The notes under the pieces: model-generated
What the model was told of the DNA's origin: nothing
The model's database searches: none
The model's input: only the letters and a program-made list of their open reading frames with translations
Assembly: GCA_016718405.1 (NCBI GenBank)
Contig: JADKDJ010000034.1
Location: forward strand, 1-64,000
Direction: 5' to 3'
DNA: 64,000 nt
DNA from: Candidatus Rhodoferax odensensis
Lineage (GTDB): Bacteria; Pseudomonadota; Gammaproteobacteria; Burkholderiales; Burkholderiaceae_C
Position numbers and translations under genes: made by a program
Shown here: positions 17,437-25,529 of the stretch, piece after piece
Numbering within the stretch: the first letter of the stretch is position 1
Layout of the letters: the number at the start of each line of letters is the position of its first letter

Positions 17437-19008
17437 TTAGCGGTTGTAAGCGGTCTCGCCGTGAGACGTGATGTCCAGGCCCTCGCGCTCGTCTTCTTCA
17501 CTGACACGCAGGCCTACGGTCAGATCCACCAGCTTGTACGCCACCACCGACACCACACCTGACCAGACGACGGTCAGCAGCACGGCCTTGGCCTGCACCC
17601 ACACTTGGCTGGCGATCGAGTAGTCGGCAGCGCTCACCATGCTAGCCGTGACCCAATCCGCCACGTAGCCCGGGCCGCCCAGGGCAGGCGAGTTGAACAC
17701 ACCGGTCAACAGGGCACCCACGATACCGCCAATGCCGTGCACGCCGAACACGTCGAGCGAGTCATCGGCGCCGAGCATGCGCTTGAGACCGTTGACACCC
17801 CACAGGCAAGCGAAGCCGCCAATCGCGCCAATGGCCAGCGCGCCGCCAATGCCCACGTTGCCCGCCGCCGGCGTAATGGCCACCAGACCGGCCACCGCAC
17901 CCGAGGCGGCACCCAGCATGGATGCCTTGCCCTTCATCAGCGCCTCGCCGATGCACCAGGCCAGCACCGCTGCTGCCGTGGCACCAAAGGTGTTGATGAA
18001 TGCCAGTGCGGCAAAGCCATTGGCTTCCAGCGCCGAGCCGGCGTTGAAGCCGAACCAGCCCACCCACAGCAGCGAGGCACCGACCATGGTCAGCGTCAGA
18101 CTATGGGGCGCCATGGCTTCCTTGCCGTAGCCGATACGCTTGCCCAGCATGAACGCACCAACCAGGCCTGCTACCGCAGCGTTGATGTGCACCACCGTGC
18201 CGCCGGCAAAGTCCAGCGCGCCGGTCTGCCAGATGTAGCCAGCCTTGGCGTTGAGGCCGTCCACCACTTCCTTGGCGGAGTAGGCATCAGGCCCCATCCA
18301 GAACCACACCATGTGGGCGATTGGCGCATAGCTGAAGGTGAACCACAGCACCATGAACATCAGCACGGCAGAGAACTTCATGCGCTCCGCAAATGCTCCA
18401 ACGATCAGGGCGCAGGTGATGCCGGCAAAGGTAGCCTGGAACGCTGCGAAGACGATCTCGTGCATCGGCACGCCCTTGCTGAAGGTGGCGCCCGCGGCGA
18501 AGGTGCCCGCTGCGTTGTCCCAGATGCCCTTCATGAACAAACGATCGAAGCCGCCAATGAAAGCGTTGCCCTCGGTGAAGGCCAGGCTGTAGCCGTACAG
18601 GAACCACAGCACCACGATCATGGAGAAGGTGACAAACACCTGCATCAGCACCGACAGCATGTTCTTGCTGCGCACCAGGCCGCCATAGAACAGCGCCAGA
18701 CCCGGCACCGCCATCAGGATCACCAACAGCGTGGACACCATCATCCAGGCGGTGTCGCCCTTGTCCACTTTTGGCGGCGCGGCTGCGGGCGCGGGTGCTG
18801 TTGCGGCCGCGGGAGCAGATGCCGCCGCAATGGGTGCTGCCGCGGGTGCCGCCGTCAACGCGGCGCTGGCGGCAGCGTCGGCGGGTTTGGCGTCCGACGC
18901 AGCTGTGGCCGCTGCCACGGCTGGCGCAGCCGGCGCCTGAGCCACAGCGAAGGTGGCCACGCCCAGCAGGCCAAGCCCGAGGGTGATAGAAGCAAGTAGT
19001 TTTTTCAT
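17437..19008 (-). CDS. amtB: Ammonium transporter AmtB
   Basis: AmtB moves ammonium across the inner membrane as a trimer and is gated by GlnK. The 523-residue sequence starts with a signal-like helix ending ATFAVAQA. An Ala/Pro-rich periplasmic linker (about residues 24-82) explains its length against the usual 400-430. The Amt core then begins at DTAWMMVSTLLVILMAVPGL. The pore histidines are in GTVVHINAAVAGLVGAF and FGVHGIGGIVGALLTGVF. The GlnK-binding cytoplasmic tail ends LDITSHGETAYNR. It lies 32 bases after glnK on the same strand and is followed by a terminator. With TorF it is probably driven from the sigma-54 promoter at 20353-20370. Confidence 0.95.
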   Translation of the reverse strand: MKKLLASITLGLGLLGVATFAVAQAPAAPAVAAATAASDAKPADAAASAALTAAPAAAPIAAASAPAAATAPAPAAAPPKVDKGDTAWMMVSTLLVILMAVPGLALFYGGLVRSKNMLSVLMQVFVTFSMIVVLWFLYGYSLAFTEGNAFIGGFDRLFMKGIWDNAAGTFAAGATFSKGVPMHEIVFAAFQATFAGITCALIVGAFAERMKFSAVLMFMVLWFTFSYAPIAHMVWFWMGPDAYSAKEVVDGLNAKAGYIWQTGALDFAGGTVVHINAAVAGLVGAFMLGKRIGYGKEAMAPHSLTLTMVGASLLWVGWFGFNAGSALEANGFAALAFINTFGATAAAVLAWCIGEALMKGKASMLGAASGAVAGLVAITPAAGNVGIGGALAIGAIGGFACLWGVNGLKRMLGADDSLDVFGVHGIGGIVGALLTGVFNSPALGGPGYVADWVTASMVSAADYSIASQVWVQAKAVLLTVVWSGVVSVVAYKLVDLTVGLRVSEEDEREGLDITSHGETAYNR

Positions 19009-19040
19009 ATGCGTGATCTCTGTGTGGGCCGCAGCATGGG

Positions 19041-19379
19041 TTACAGGGCTTCCTTGCCGGTCTCGCCGGTGCGCACGCGCACCACCTGCTCCAGCGCCGT
19101 GACAAAAATCTTGCCGTCACCGATCTTGCCGGTGCGCGCGGCGCCTTCGATGGCCTCAATGACGCGGTCCACCAATTCGTCTGAGATGGCAGCCTCGATC
19201 TTGACCTTGGGCAGAAAGTCCACCACGTACTCGGCACCGCGGTACAACTCGGTGTGGCCTTTTTGGCGGCCAAATCCCTTGACCTCGGTCACGGTAATAC
19301 CCTGCACGCCAATGGACGAGAGCGCCTCGCGCACCTCGTCGAGCTTGAAGGGTTTGATGATCGCGGTAACAAGTTTCAT
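19041..19379 (-). CDS. glnK: Nitrogen regulatory P-II protein GlnK
   Basis: This 112-residue P-II protein senses ATP/ADP and 2-oxoglutarate and blocks AmtB when nitrogen is plentiful. The first residues MKLVTAIIKPFKLDEVREAL, the T-loop GRQKGHTELYRGAEYVVDFL with uridylylated Tyr51, and the C-terminal signature TGKIGDGKIFV are all present. The start is supported by AGGAG upstream. It lies between the TorF-like gene and amtB. The 191 bases before its ATG hold three copies of a palindromic repeat and no obvious promoter of its own. Confidence 0.95.
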   Translation of the reverse strand: MKLVTAIIKPFKLDEVREALSSIGVQGITVTEVKGFGRQKGHTELYRGAEYVVDFLPKVKIEAAISDELVDRVIEAIEGAARTGKIGDGKIFVTALEQVVRVRTGETGKEAL

Positions 19380-19395
19380 GATTAGTTCTCCTAGT

Positions 19396-19567
19396 CAGTT
19401 GGGGTCAGAGCACATTTGCTGCGCAAAGTGGTCTGACCCACAAGGTTTCAGTCCAGTTGGGGTCAGAGCACATTTGCTTCGCAAAGTGGTCTGACCCACA
19501 AGTCGGACATCCGACAATCAGTTGGGGTCAGAGCACATTTGCTTCGCAAAGTGGTCTGACCCACAAG
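19396..19567. repeat. Three tandem palindromic GGTCAGA...TCTGACC repeats between TorF and glnK
   Basis: Three near-identical units begin at 19396, 19454 and 19519. Each is about 49 bases and can fold into one long hairpin: GGTCAGAGCACATTTGC pairs with GCAAAGTGGTCTGACC apart from one mismatch and one bulge, around a loop of about three bases (TTC, or CTG in the first unit). The units are separated by short non-repeated spacers. The same family occurs in reverse orientation at 27612-27701, and a sequence variant occurs at 55794-55939. They lie inside the presumed TorF-glnK-amtB transcript and could affect its processing. Confidence 0.85.
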
Positions 19568-19570
19568 TAC

Positions 19571-20314
19571 TCAGAAGTTCTTCTTGATCGACACCAGCAG
19601 ACCGTTCTTGCCGAGGAACTTGCTGCCCGCAGCGGCGCTGGTGGTGTAGGCGGCTTCCTCGGCGTTGGTGCCAACCAGCGCGGCGCTCAGAATCAGGCCG
19701 TCAATGTCCTTGTTGACCGTCAGTGAGTAGTCGGTATAGGAGAAGATGCTGTTGTTGGCCACACGTTGACGGCCCACGTGCGGCGCCACAGACCAGCCGT
19801 TGCCCAGATCGAACGAGGCGCTCAAGTCCAGATAACCGCTGCTCTTGCTGTTGGCGAAACCAAACAGATTGGTCACGCTGTGCGAGTACTTCAGCGTCGC
19901 AGGGCCCATGGTGCCCGCCACATACAGCTCAGTGGTATTGGCGCTGGGGTTGAGCTTGTTGCTGGGATACTGGTAGGTCAACACACCCAGGTCATAACTC
20001 ACCGAACCGGCGCTACCCTTGTAGCCCCCGTACAGATCGAGCTCGATATTGGCGTCACCACCACCATCCTTGATCCACTTGATGCCCGAGCCCCAGGCGC
20101 CCAGGTACAGACCGCTCTTGTGCGAGAAATCCACGCCGCCTTGCAGCGTTGGCTTGAGGCGGGTCTGCGAAATGCCCCGATAGCGGTAGTCGGTGGTGGC
20201 ACCAACGTTGTACGCCAGCGTGTAGTCCGGCTCCGGCGCCTTGGTTTGCGCCAGCGTCGCCGCACAAGCGAGCAGCGCGGCGGCTGCGATCAGGGATTTT
20301 GAGGTCAGCTTCAT
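19571..20314 (-). CDS. TorF family putative outer-membrane porin
   Basis: This 247-residue outer-membrane beta-barrel protein has a signal peptide (MKLTSKSLIAAAALLACAAT, cut after about residue 22). TorF features are YTLAYNVGATTDYRYRGISQ, a repeated alternation of aromatic and glycine residues, and the terminal LVSIKKNF ending in Phe, the usual barrel-assembly signal. The family is called TorF (TIGR02001-like) and is often found beside glnK/amtB in Burkholderiales. The solute is not established. It is preceded by a good sigma-54 promoter, so expression during nitrogen limitation is expected. Confidence 0.88.
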   Translation of the reverse strand: MKLTSKSLIAAAALLACAATLAQTKAPEPDYTLAYNVGATTDYRYRGISQTRLKPTLQGGVDFSHKSGLYLGAWGSGIKWIKDGGGDANIELDLYGGYKGSAGSVSYDLGVLTYQYPSNKLNPSANTTELYVAGTMGPATLKYSHSVTNLFGFANSKSSGYLDLSASFDLGNGWSVAPHVGRQRVANNSIFSYTDYSLTVNKDIDGLILSAALVGTNAEEAAYTTSAAAGSKFLGKNGLLVSIKKNF

Positions 20315-20352
20315 GGGGAACTCCAGCGTGGTTAATAGGGATGACTGGGCAA

Positions 20353-20370
20353 CGCATAGACCGTGCCAAC
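20353..20370 (-). promoter_or_regulatory. Sigma-54 (RpoN) promoter for TorF-glnK-amtB
   Basis: The minus strand reads GTTGGCACGGTCTATGCG. The -24 element TTGGCACG is perfect, and GG and GC are exactly 10 bases apart. Only the first base of the TTGC element differs (ATGC). The expected start point is about 30 bases before the TorF ATG. Together with the glnK/amtB genes this predicts control by NtrC and RpoN. A clear pair of upstream NtrC sites was not identified by eye. Confidence 0.78.
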
Positions 20371-20431
20371 CTCAATTTCCCTCCCCCGCACTGCTGCAAG
20401 GGCCACAGTCGCCGGGGATGCGCTAAGATAT

Positions 20432-20447
20432 CTGTATAAATAAACAG
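20432..20447. promoter_or_regulatory. LexA box upstream of comM
   Basis: The sequence CTGTATAAATAAACAG fits the proteobacterial SOS box CTGT-N8-ACAG with an AT-rich centre. It is 70 bases upstream of the comM start and 118 bases upstream of the divergent TorF start. The TATAAAT inside it could serve as the -10 region, which would let LexA block RNA polymerase directly. Confidence 0.65.
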
Positions 20448-20516
20448 TCAGCACCAAAGCGGTGCTCCATCAAGCCCGGCGGGCGTAGCCGTGCACCATT
20501 GTGGAGAGGATTGCGC

Positions 20517-22052
20517 ATGAGCTTATGTTTGGTGCAGAGTCGAGCACTGCTCGGTCTGGAGGCCGCGGCGGTAACGGTCGAGGTACATCTGGCCAACGGC
20601 CTGCCGAGTTTTACGCTGGTGGGGCTGGCTGATGTGGAAGTCAAGGAAGCGCGTGAGCGCGTGCGCTGCGCCATACAAAACGCCGGCCTGGTGTTTCCCC
20701 ACAACCAGCGTATCACGGTCAACCTGGCCCCGGCCGATCTGCCCAAGGACTCCGGCCGCTTCGATCTGCCCATCGCGCTGGGCATTCTGGCCGCCAGCGG
20801 CCAGCTCGACGGTGCCAAGCTGGCTGGCTACGAGTTTGCCGGGGAACTGTCTCTGTCGGGCGAATTGCGCCCGGTGCGCGGCGCTCTGGCGATGTGCCTG
20901 GCCCTGCATGCCCAGCGGGTGGTAACCCGTCTGGCGCTGCCGGCGGGTAGCGCGGAAGAGGCGGCTCTGGTGCCCCAGGCACAGGTTTACCGCGCCCAGC
21001 ACCTGCTTGACGTGGTGCGGCACTTTCAACCTGTTGCGCCCGATGTCCCACCAGCCGAACCCTCACCAGGCTGGACCAAGGTCGAGGCCGCCCCGCTCGC
21101 CGGTGTCACACGTTATGCCGATCTGGCTGATGTCAAAGGACAGACTGGTGCCAAGCGGGCGCTCGAAATTGCCGCCGCCGGCGGCCACAGCGTCCTGATG
21201 GTCGGCCCTCCGGGCTCTGGCAAATCCATGCTGGCACAACGCTTTGCCGGATTGCTGCCGCCGATGACGGTGGACGAGGCGCTGCAAAGCGCCGCCATTG
21301 CCAGCCTGGGTGGACGCTTCACACTGGAGCAATGGGCGGTACGCCCGACCTGCAGCCCGCACCACAGCGCCAGTGCCGTGGCGCTGGTGGGCGGCGGCTC
21401 GCCGCCGCGCCCGGGTGAAATCTCGCTGGCACATCACGGCGTGTTGTTTCTGGACGAGTTGCCCGAATTTCCAAGGGCTGCGCTGGAGGCGCTGCGCGAG
21501 CCGCTGGAGAACGGCACCATCACGATTTCGCGCGCGGCACGCCGCGCCGATTTTCCGGCCCGCTTTCAACTGATTGCCGCCATGAACCCCTGCCCTTGCG
21601 GCTACCTGGGCTCGACCCTCAAAGCCTGCCGCTGCACGCCGGACCAGGTTGCACGCTACCAAAGCAAGCTCAGTGGGCCGCTGCTTGACCGCATCGATTT
21701 GCATGTGGAAGTCGCCGCCCTGCCCAGTACCGATCTGCTGCAAGCGCCGCCGGGAGAATCCAGCGAACGCATTCGCGAGCGCTGTCTGGCAGCGCGCGAG
21801 CGCGCCCTGACACGACAGGCCAGCACCAACCATGCTTTGCAGGGCAAGGCGATTGACGACGCGGTTTTGCTGGACGAGGCCGCCGCCAAGTTTCTCAACC
21901 TGGCTGCCACGCGCCTGGGCTGGTCGGGTCGCAGCATCCACCGGGCACTCAAGGTGGCGCGCACCATCGCCGATCTGGCGGGTGCACACACCACGCAGGT
22001 CACACACGTGGCCGAGGCCATGCAGTACCGCCAGGCACTGCGCGGGGTGTGA
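20517..22052 (+). CDS. comM: ComM/YifB family Mg-chelatase-like AAA+ helicase
   Basis: This 511-residue AAA+ ATPase of the YifB/ComM family drives branch migration of incoming DNA during natural transformation. The N-terminal Lon-like fold (MSLCLVQSRALLGLEAAAVT, then GLPSFTLVGLADVEVKEARE) is followed by the Mg-chelatase AAA+ core. Walker A is VGPPGSGKSMLAQR, Walker B and following is GVLFLDELPEFPRAALEALR, and a zinc-finger-like NPCPCGYLG with later CRCTPDQVARY is present. The start MSLCLVQ matches the family and follows GAGAGG; a start 18 bases earlier is less likely. A LexA box upstream suggests SOS control. It converges on alr with 27 bases between. Confidence 0.92.
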   Translation: MSLCLVQSRALLGLEAAAVTVEVHLANGLPSFTLVGLADVEVKEARERVRCAIQNAGLVFPHNQRITVNLAPADLPKDSGRFDLPIALGILAASGQLDGAKLAGYEFAGELSLSGELRPVRGALAMCLALHAQRVVTRLALPAGSAEEAALVPQAQVYRAQHLLDVVRHFQPVAPDVPPAEPSPGWTKVEAAPLAGVTRYADLADVKGQTGAKRALEIAAAGGHSVLMVGPPGSGKSMLAQRFAGLLPPMTVDEALQSAAIASLGGRFTLEQWAVRPTCSPHHSASAVALVGGGSPPRPGEISLAHHGVLFLDELPEFPRAALEALREPLENGTITISRAARRADFPARFQLIAAMNPCPCGYLGSTLKACRCTPDQVARYQSKLSGPLLDRIDLHVEVAALPSTDLLQAPPGESSERIRERCLAARERALTRQASTNHALQGKAIDDAVLLDEAAAKFLNLAATRLGWSGRSIHRALKVARTIADLAGAHTTQVTHVAEAMQYRQALRGV

Positions 22053-22072
22053 GCGTCATTGACCTGTGACGC
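22053..22072. terminator. Short hairpin between converging comM and alr
   Basis: GCGTCA (22053-22058) and TGACGC (22067-22072) form a 6-bp stem in the 27-base gap between the two stop codons. There is no T-run on either strand, so a bidirectional terminator role is only a possibility. Confidence 0.3.
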
Positions 22073-22079
22073 ATGTGAT

Positions 22080-23204
22080 TCAGTCCACGGCAGTCGGCAC
22101 CCGTTGCGCCAGCGCGCACATCAGCTCGTAGCCCACTGTGCCCGCAGCGCGCGCCACCTCATCGATGGGCAAGACGGCGCCGCTTGCGGCCCGGCCCCAG
22201 AGCGTGACCTCGCTGCCGAAACCGGCGGCCGGCACCGGGTCGAGGTCCACTGTGATCATGTCCATACTGACCCGGCCCACCAGGCGCGTGGGCGCGCCGC
22301 CCACCAGCACCGGCGTGCCGGTGCTGCAATGGCGCGGATAGCCGTCCGCATAACCACAGGACACCACACCGATACGCAGCGGCCCGTCGGCCACGAAGCT
22401 AGAGCCGTAGCCCACGCTGTCGCCGGCCTGCAGTTGTTGTACGCCAATGATCTTCGCGCGCAAGCTCATGGTCGGCTGCAGCCCCCACTGCGCGGCGCTG
22501 TTCGCTGGGAAGTCGGGCGCGCTGCCGTACAGCGCAATGCCGGCACGAACCCAGTCTGCAGTAACCAGCGCTGTCGGTGTGCCCGCGAACGGCTGCAGCG
22601 GTGTTGCACCACAGCGCAAGCTCGCCGCACTGTTGCCAACGGTGCGCTCGCCCGGCAGGTCGCGCGTGGTCTGCTCGAACACCGCCAGCTGCTGCGCCAC
22701 GCCCTTTGCACCATCGGCGTCGCTGAAATGCGTCATCAGAGAAATCTCGTCCACCTGCGGCAGCGCGTTCAGGCGGGTCCAGGCGGCGCGGTAGCGCGCG
22801 GGCGCAAAGCCGAGGCGGTTCATCCCTGAATTCATCTTGAGAAAGACACGCTGCGGCACATTGGTCTTGTGCATCGCCAGCATGTCGATCTGCTCTTCGC
22901 AATGCACGGTATGCCACAAGTCCAGGCGGGAGCAGCGCTCCAGATCGCGCACTTCAAAGACCCCTTCAAGCAACAGGATCGGCCCGCGCCAGCCCAGGGC
23001 GCGCACGCGCTCGGCCTCGTCCAGGTCCAGCAGGGCAAAGCCATCGGCCCCGCGCAGCCCCTCGAACGCGCGCTCGATGCCGTGGCCGTAGGCATTGGCC
23101 TTGACCACCGCCCAGACCCGCGAGTCGGGCGCGGCTTCGCGCATGCGTTGCAGGTTGTGGCGCAACGGGTCGGTATGGATGGTGGCGTGAATAGGGCGTG
23201 GCAT
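22080..23204 (-). CDS. alr: Alanine racemase
   Basis: This PLP enzyme converts L-alanine to D-alanine for peptidoglycan. The 374-residue protein starts MPRPIHATIHTDPLRHNLQR and binds PLP through Lys35 in WAVVKANAYGHG. The second catalytic base is the Tyr in GDSVGYGSSFVADGP. Other family blocks are KMNSGMNRLGF, THFSDADG, NSAASLR, CGYADGYPRH and GRVSMDMITVDL. An upstream in-frame extension to 23600 was rejected because it is antisense to lplT. It is divergent from lplT, with 126 bases between the two starts. Confidence 0.95.
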   Translation of the reverse strand: MPRPIHATIHTDPLRHNLQRMREAAPDSRVWAVVKANAYGHGIERAFEGLRGADGFALLDLDEAERVRALGWRGPILLLEGVFEVRDLERCSRLDLWHTVHCEEQIDMLAMHKTNVPQRVFLKMNSGMNRLGFAPARYRAAWTRLNALPQVDEISLMTHFSDADGAKGVAQQLAVFEQTTRDLPGERTVGNSAASLRCGATPLQPFAGTPTALVTADWVRAGIALYGSAPDFPANSAAQWGLQPTMSLRAKIIGVQQLQAGDSVGYGSSFVADGPLRIGVVSCGYADGYPRHCSTGTPVLVGGAPTRLVGRVSMDMITVDLDPVPAAGFGSEVTLWGRAASGAVLPIDEVARAAGTVGYELMCALAQRVPTAVD

Positions 23205-23330
23205 GGGCAATGGCGTCGGCTTCAAACTGAACGAATTCTGACACTGCCCGAGCATGCTATAACCCGGTGGCGTCTGGACCAGCACTACCAAAAACCCGAC
23301 ATCAGCCCGACTGATGCCCATCTGCACTAC

Positions 23331-24614
23331 ATGAAACGCGGCTTCTACACCATCATGGCAGCGCAGTTTTTCAGCTCGCTGGCAGACAACGCCCTTCTTC
23401 TCGCCGCACTGGCCCTGCTGCGAGCGGGCAAGGCACCGGAATGGCAACAAGCGGCTTTGGTGCCGATGTTCGCACTGTTCTATGTCGTGCTGGCGCCCTT
23501 TGTCGGCGCATTCTCTGACTCCATGCCCAAGGGCCGGGTGATGCTGATCAGCAACTTCATCAAGATCACAGGCTGCTTGCTCATGCTGTTTGGCATGCAC
23601 CCCTTGCTGTCTTACGCCCTCGTCGGTCTCGGCGCAGCGGTGTATTCACCCGCCAAGTACGGCATCCTGACCGAGCTGCTGCCGGCGTCGCAACTGGTCA
23701 AGGCCAACGGATGGATCGAGGGCCTGACCATCGCCTCCATCATTTTGGGCGTATTGCTGGGCGGCCAACTGGTCGGGCCGACACTGTCCCCGATGCTGTT
23801 GTCGATTGACCTACCCCTAATCACCACCGGCATCGACACCGCGCACGAGTGCGCCATCGCCGCGCTCACCTTTGTTTACCTGCTGGCCGCGTGGTTTAAC
23901 ACCCACATCCCGTCGACGGGCGTCGAAATGCGTCCCCTGCCCAAGCAGATCACCTCGCTGCTGCCTGACTTCTGGACTTGCAACGCGCGCTTGTGGCGTG
24001 ACAAACTCGGGCAGATCTCGCTGGCGGCAACCACCCTGATCTGGGGTGTCGCGGGCAACCTGCGCTTTATCGTGTTGGCCTGGGCTGCGGTGGCTTTGGG
24101 TTTTTCCGTGACGCAGGCCTCGGCCTTGCAAGGCGTGGTGGCGATCGGCATGGCGGTCGGCGCCGTGGTCGCTTCGATGCGCATGCGCCTGGAGGACGGC
24201 CCGCGAATGATCACGCTTGGCATCGTCATGGGTTTGTTGATCATCCTGCTGATCTTCATCGACAACGTGTGGGTGGCCGCCCCGTTCCTGATTCTGCTGG
24301 GCGCGCTCGGTGGCTTTCTGGTAGTCCCCATGAATGCGCTGCTGCAACACCGCGGCCACAACCTGATGGGTGCCGGCCGCTCAATCGCGGTACAAAACTT
24401 CAACGAACAGGCCTGCATCCTGGCGCTGGGCGCCACCTACAGCCTGTCCACCGGTCTGGGGTTGCCCACCTTTGGCGCCATCACCGCGTTTGGTGTGTTG
24501 ATCGCGGGTTGCATGTGGCTGATAAAGCGCTGGCATAGCAACAACTGCCTGCACCACCGTGCTGAAGTCGAGCACCTGCTGCAGATTGCCCGCCACGACA
24601 ATTTGCACGGCTGA
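23331..24614 (+). CDS. lplT: Lysophospholipid transporter LplT
   Basis: This 427-residue MFS-fold inner-membrane protein moves lysophospholipids to the cytoplasmic face for re-acylation. The start MKRGFYTIMAAQFFSSLADN is typical. LplT-like segments follow, such as PMFALFYVVLAPFVGAFSDS, VYSPAKYGILTELLP and ANGWIEGLTIASIILGVLLG, then ALLQHRGHNLMGAGRSIAVQ with NFNEQA. About 12 hydrophobic helices are present. The fused acyltransferase/Aas partner is not adjacent. The stop overlaps the ATG of the EamA gene by one base (TGATG). The 126-base divergent region with alr has CTGACA and TATAAC, but at a poor 14-base spacing. Confidence 0.92.
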   Translation: MKRGFYTIMAAQFFSSLADNALLLAALALLRAGKAPEWQQAALVPMFALFYVVLAPFVGAFSDSMPKGRVMLISNFIKITGCLLMLFGMHPLLSYALVGLGAAVYSPAKYGILTELLPASQLVKANGWIEGLTIASIILGVLLGGQLVGPTLSPMLLSIDLPLITTGIDTAHECAIAALTFVYLLAAWFNTHIPSTGVEMRPLPKQITSLLPDFWTCNARLWRDKLGQISLAATTLIWGVAGNLRFIVLAWAAVALGFSVTQASALQGVVAIGMAVGAVVASMRMRLEDGPRMITLGIVMGLLIILLIFIDNVWVAAPFLILLGALGGFLVVPMNALLQHRGHNLMGAGRSIAVQNFNEQACILALGATYSLSTGLGLPTFGAITAFGVLIAGCMWLIKRWHSNNCLHHRAEVEHLLQIARHDNLHG

Positions 24615-25489
24615 TGCCCCGCCAAGCCGTCGCCGCCGCAGCCCTGGTTCTCAACGCCCTGGTCTGGGGCGTGTCATGGTGGCCGTTTCGGACCTTGCAA
24701 GAGCATGGCCTGCATCCCCTGTGGGCGACGGCTTTGATCTACCTCGTGGCACTCACCTGCATGCCACTGGCCCGGCGCGCTGGTTGGCGTGGTTGGGGGC
24801 GCTACCCCCTGTTGTGGCTGCTGGCAGTGGCAGCCGGTCTGACCAACGTCGGCTTCAATTGGGCCGTGACCATTGGCGACGTGGTCCGAGCCGTGCTGCT
24901 GTTTTACATGATGCCGGCCTGGGTGGTGCTGCTGGGCTGGCCGCTGCTGGGTGAGAGACCCACCCGACGCTCGCTGCTGCGCCTGATCCTGGCTCTGACT
25001 GGGATGGTGGTGGTGATCAAGGTCCCCTCGTCGCCGTGGCCGGTGCCCGGCAGTCTGGCCGATTGGCTGGCACTGGCGGGCGGGTTCTGCTTTGCCCTGA
25101 CCAACGTGTTGCTGCGTCGGCTCGGGCAGTGCCCTGCCGAATCGCGCATGTTGGCGATGTTCGGCGGCGGCACCCTGATGGCGAGCGCGGCCGCGCTGCT
25201 GGGCATGCATCTCGGCCTGGTTGGCGCGCCACCAGCGCCCAGCGCAGCCTGGGTCTATCTGGCGCTGGGCGTCAGCCTGGCCTTCCTGGCCGGCAACCTG
25301 GCGCTTCAATACGGCGCGGCGCGGCTCAGAGCCAGCACCACTTCGGTGATCATGCTGTCCGAAGTGGTGTTTGCCAGCGTCTCGGCGGTGCTGCTGGGCG
25401 CGGGGGAATGGTCTTCGCGCACGGTGGTTGGCGGCTGCCTGATTGTGCTGGCGTCTTTGCTGGCACTGATGGACAAATCGGCGCACTGA
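24614..25489 (+). CDS. EamA/DMT family inner-membrane transporter
   Basis: This 291-residue protein has ten hydrophobic helices arranged as two EamA repeats (residues 1-140 and 150-290), as in drug/metabolite transporters. Typical segments are ALVLNALVWGVSWWPFRTLQ, the AGLTNVGFNWAVTIGDVVRA block of the first repeat, and ASTTSVIMLSEVVFASVSAV near the end. The substrate cannot be predicted. It overlaps lplT by one base and is probably co-translated with it; mlaE begins 40 bases later. Confidence 0.85.
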   Translation: MPRQAVAAAALVLNALVWGVSWWPFRTLQEHGLHPLWATALIYLVALTCMPLARRAGWRGWGRYPLLWLLAVAAGLTNVGFNWAVTIGDVVRAVLLFYMMPAWVVLLGWPLLGERPTRRSLLRLILALTGMVVVIKVPSSPWPVPGSLADWLALAGGFCFALTNVLLRRLGQCPAESRMLAMFGGGTLMASAAALLGMHLGLVGAPPAPSAAWVYLALGVSLAFLAGNLALQYGAARLRASTTSVIMLSEVVFASVSAVLLGAGEWSSRTVVGGCLIVLASLLALMDKSAH

Positions 25490-25529
25490 GTCCGCCTGGC
25501 GGCGGCGTGGCGCTCGCCGAGGCGGTACG

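Noticed and set aside
17605..18999. A 464-residue open frame antisense to amtB
   Set aside because: His/Arg/Gly-rich, family-free composition typical of the complement of a GC-rich gene; amtB on the other strand is certain.
23205..23330. CTGACA/TATAAC as the lplT promoter
   Set aside because: The spacing is only 14 bases, so it is not listed as a feature.
22869..23330. N-terminal extension of lplT by about 150 residues
   Set aside because: It is antisense to alr; the family start is MKRGFYTIM at 23331.
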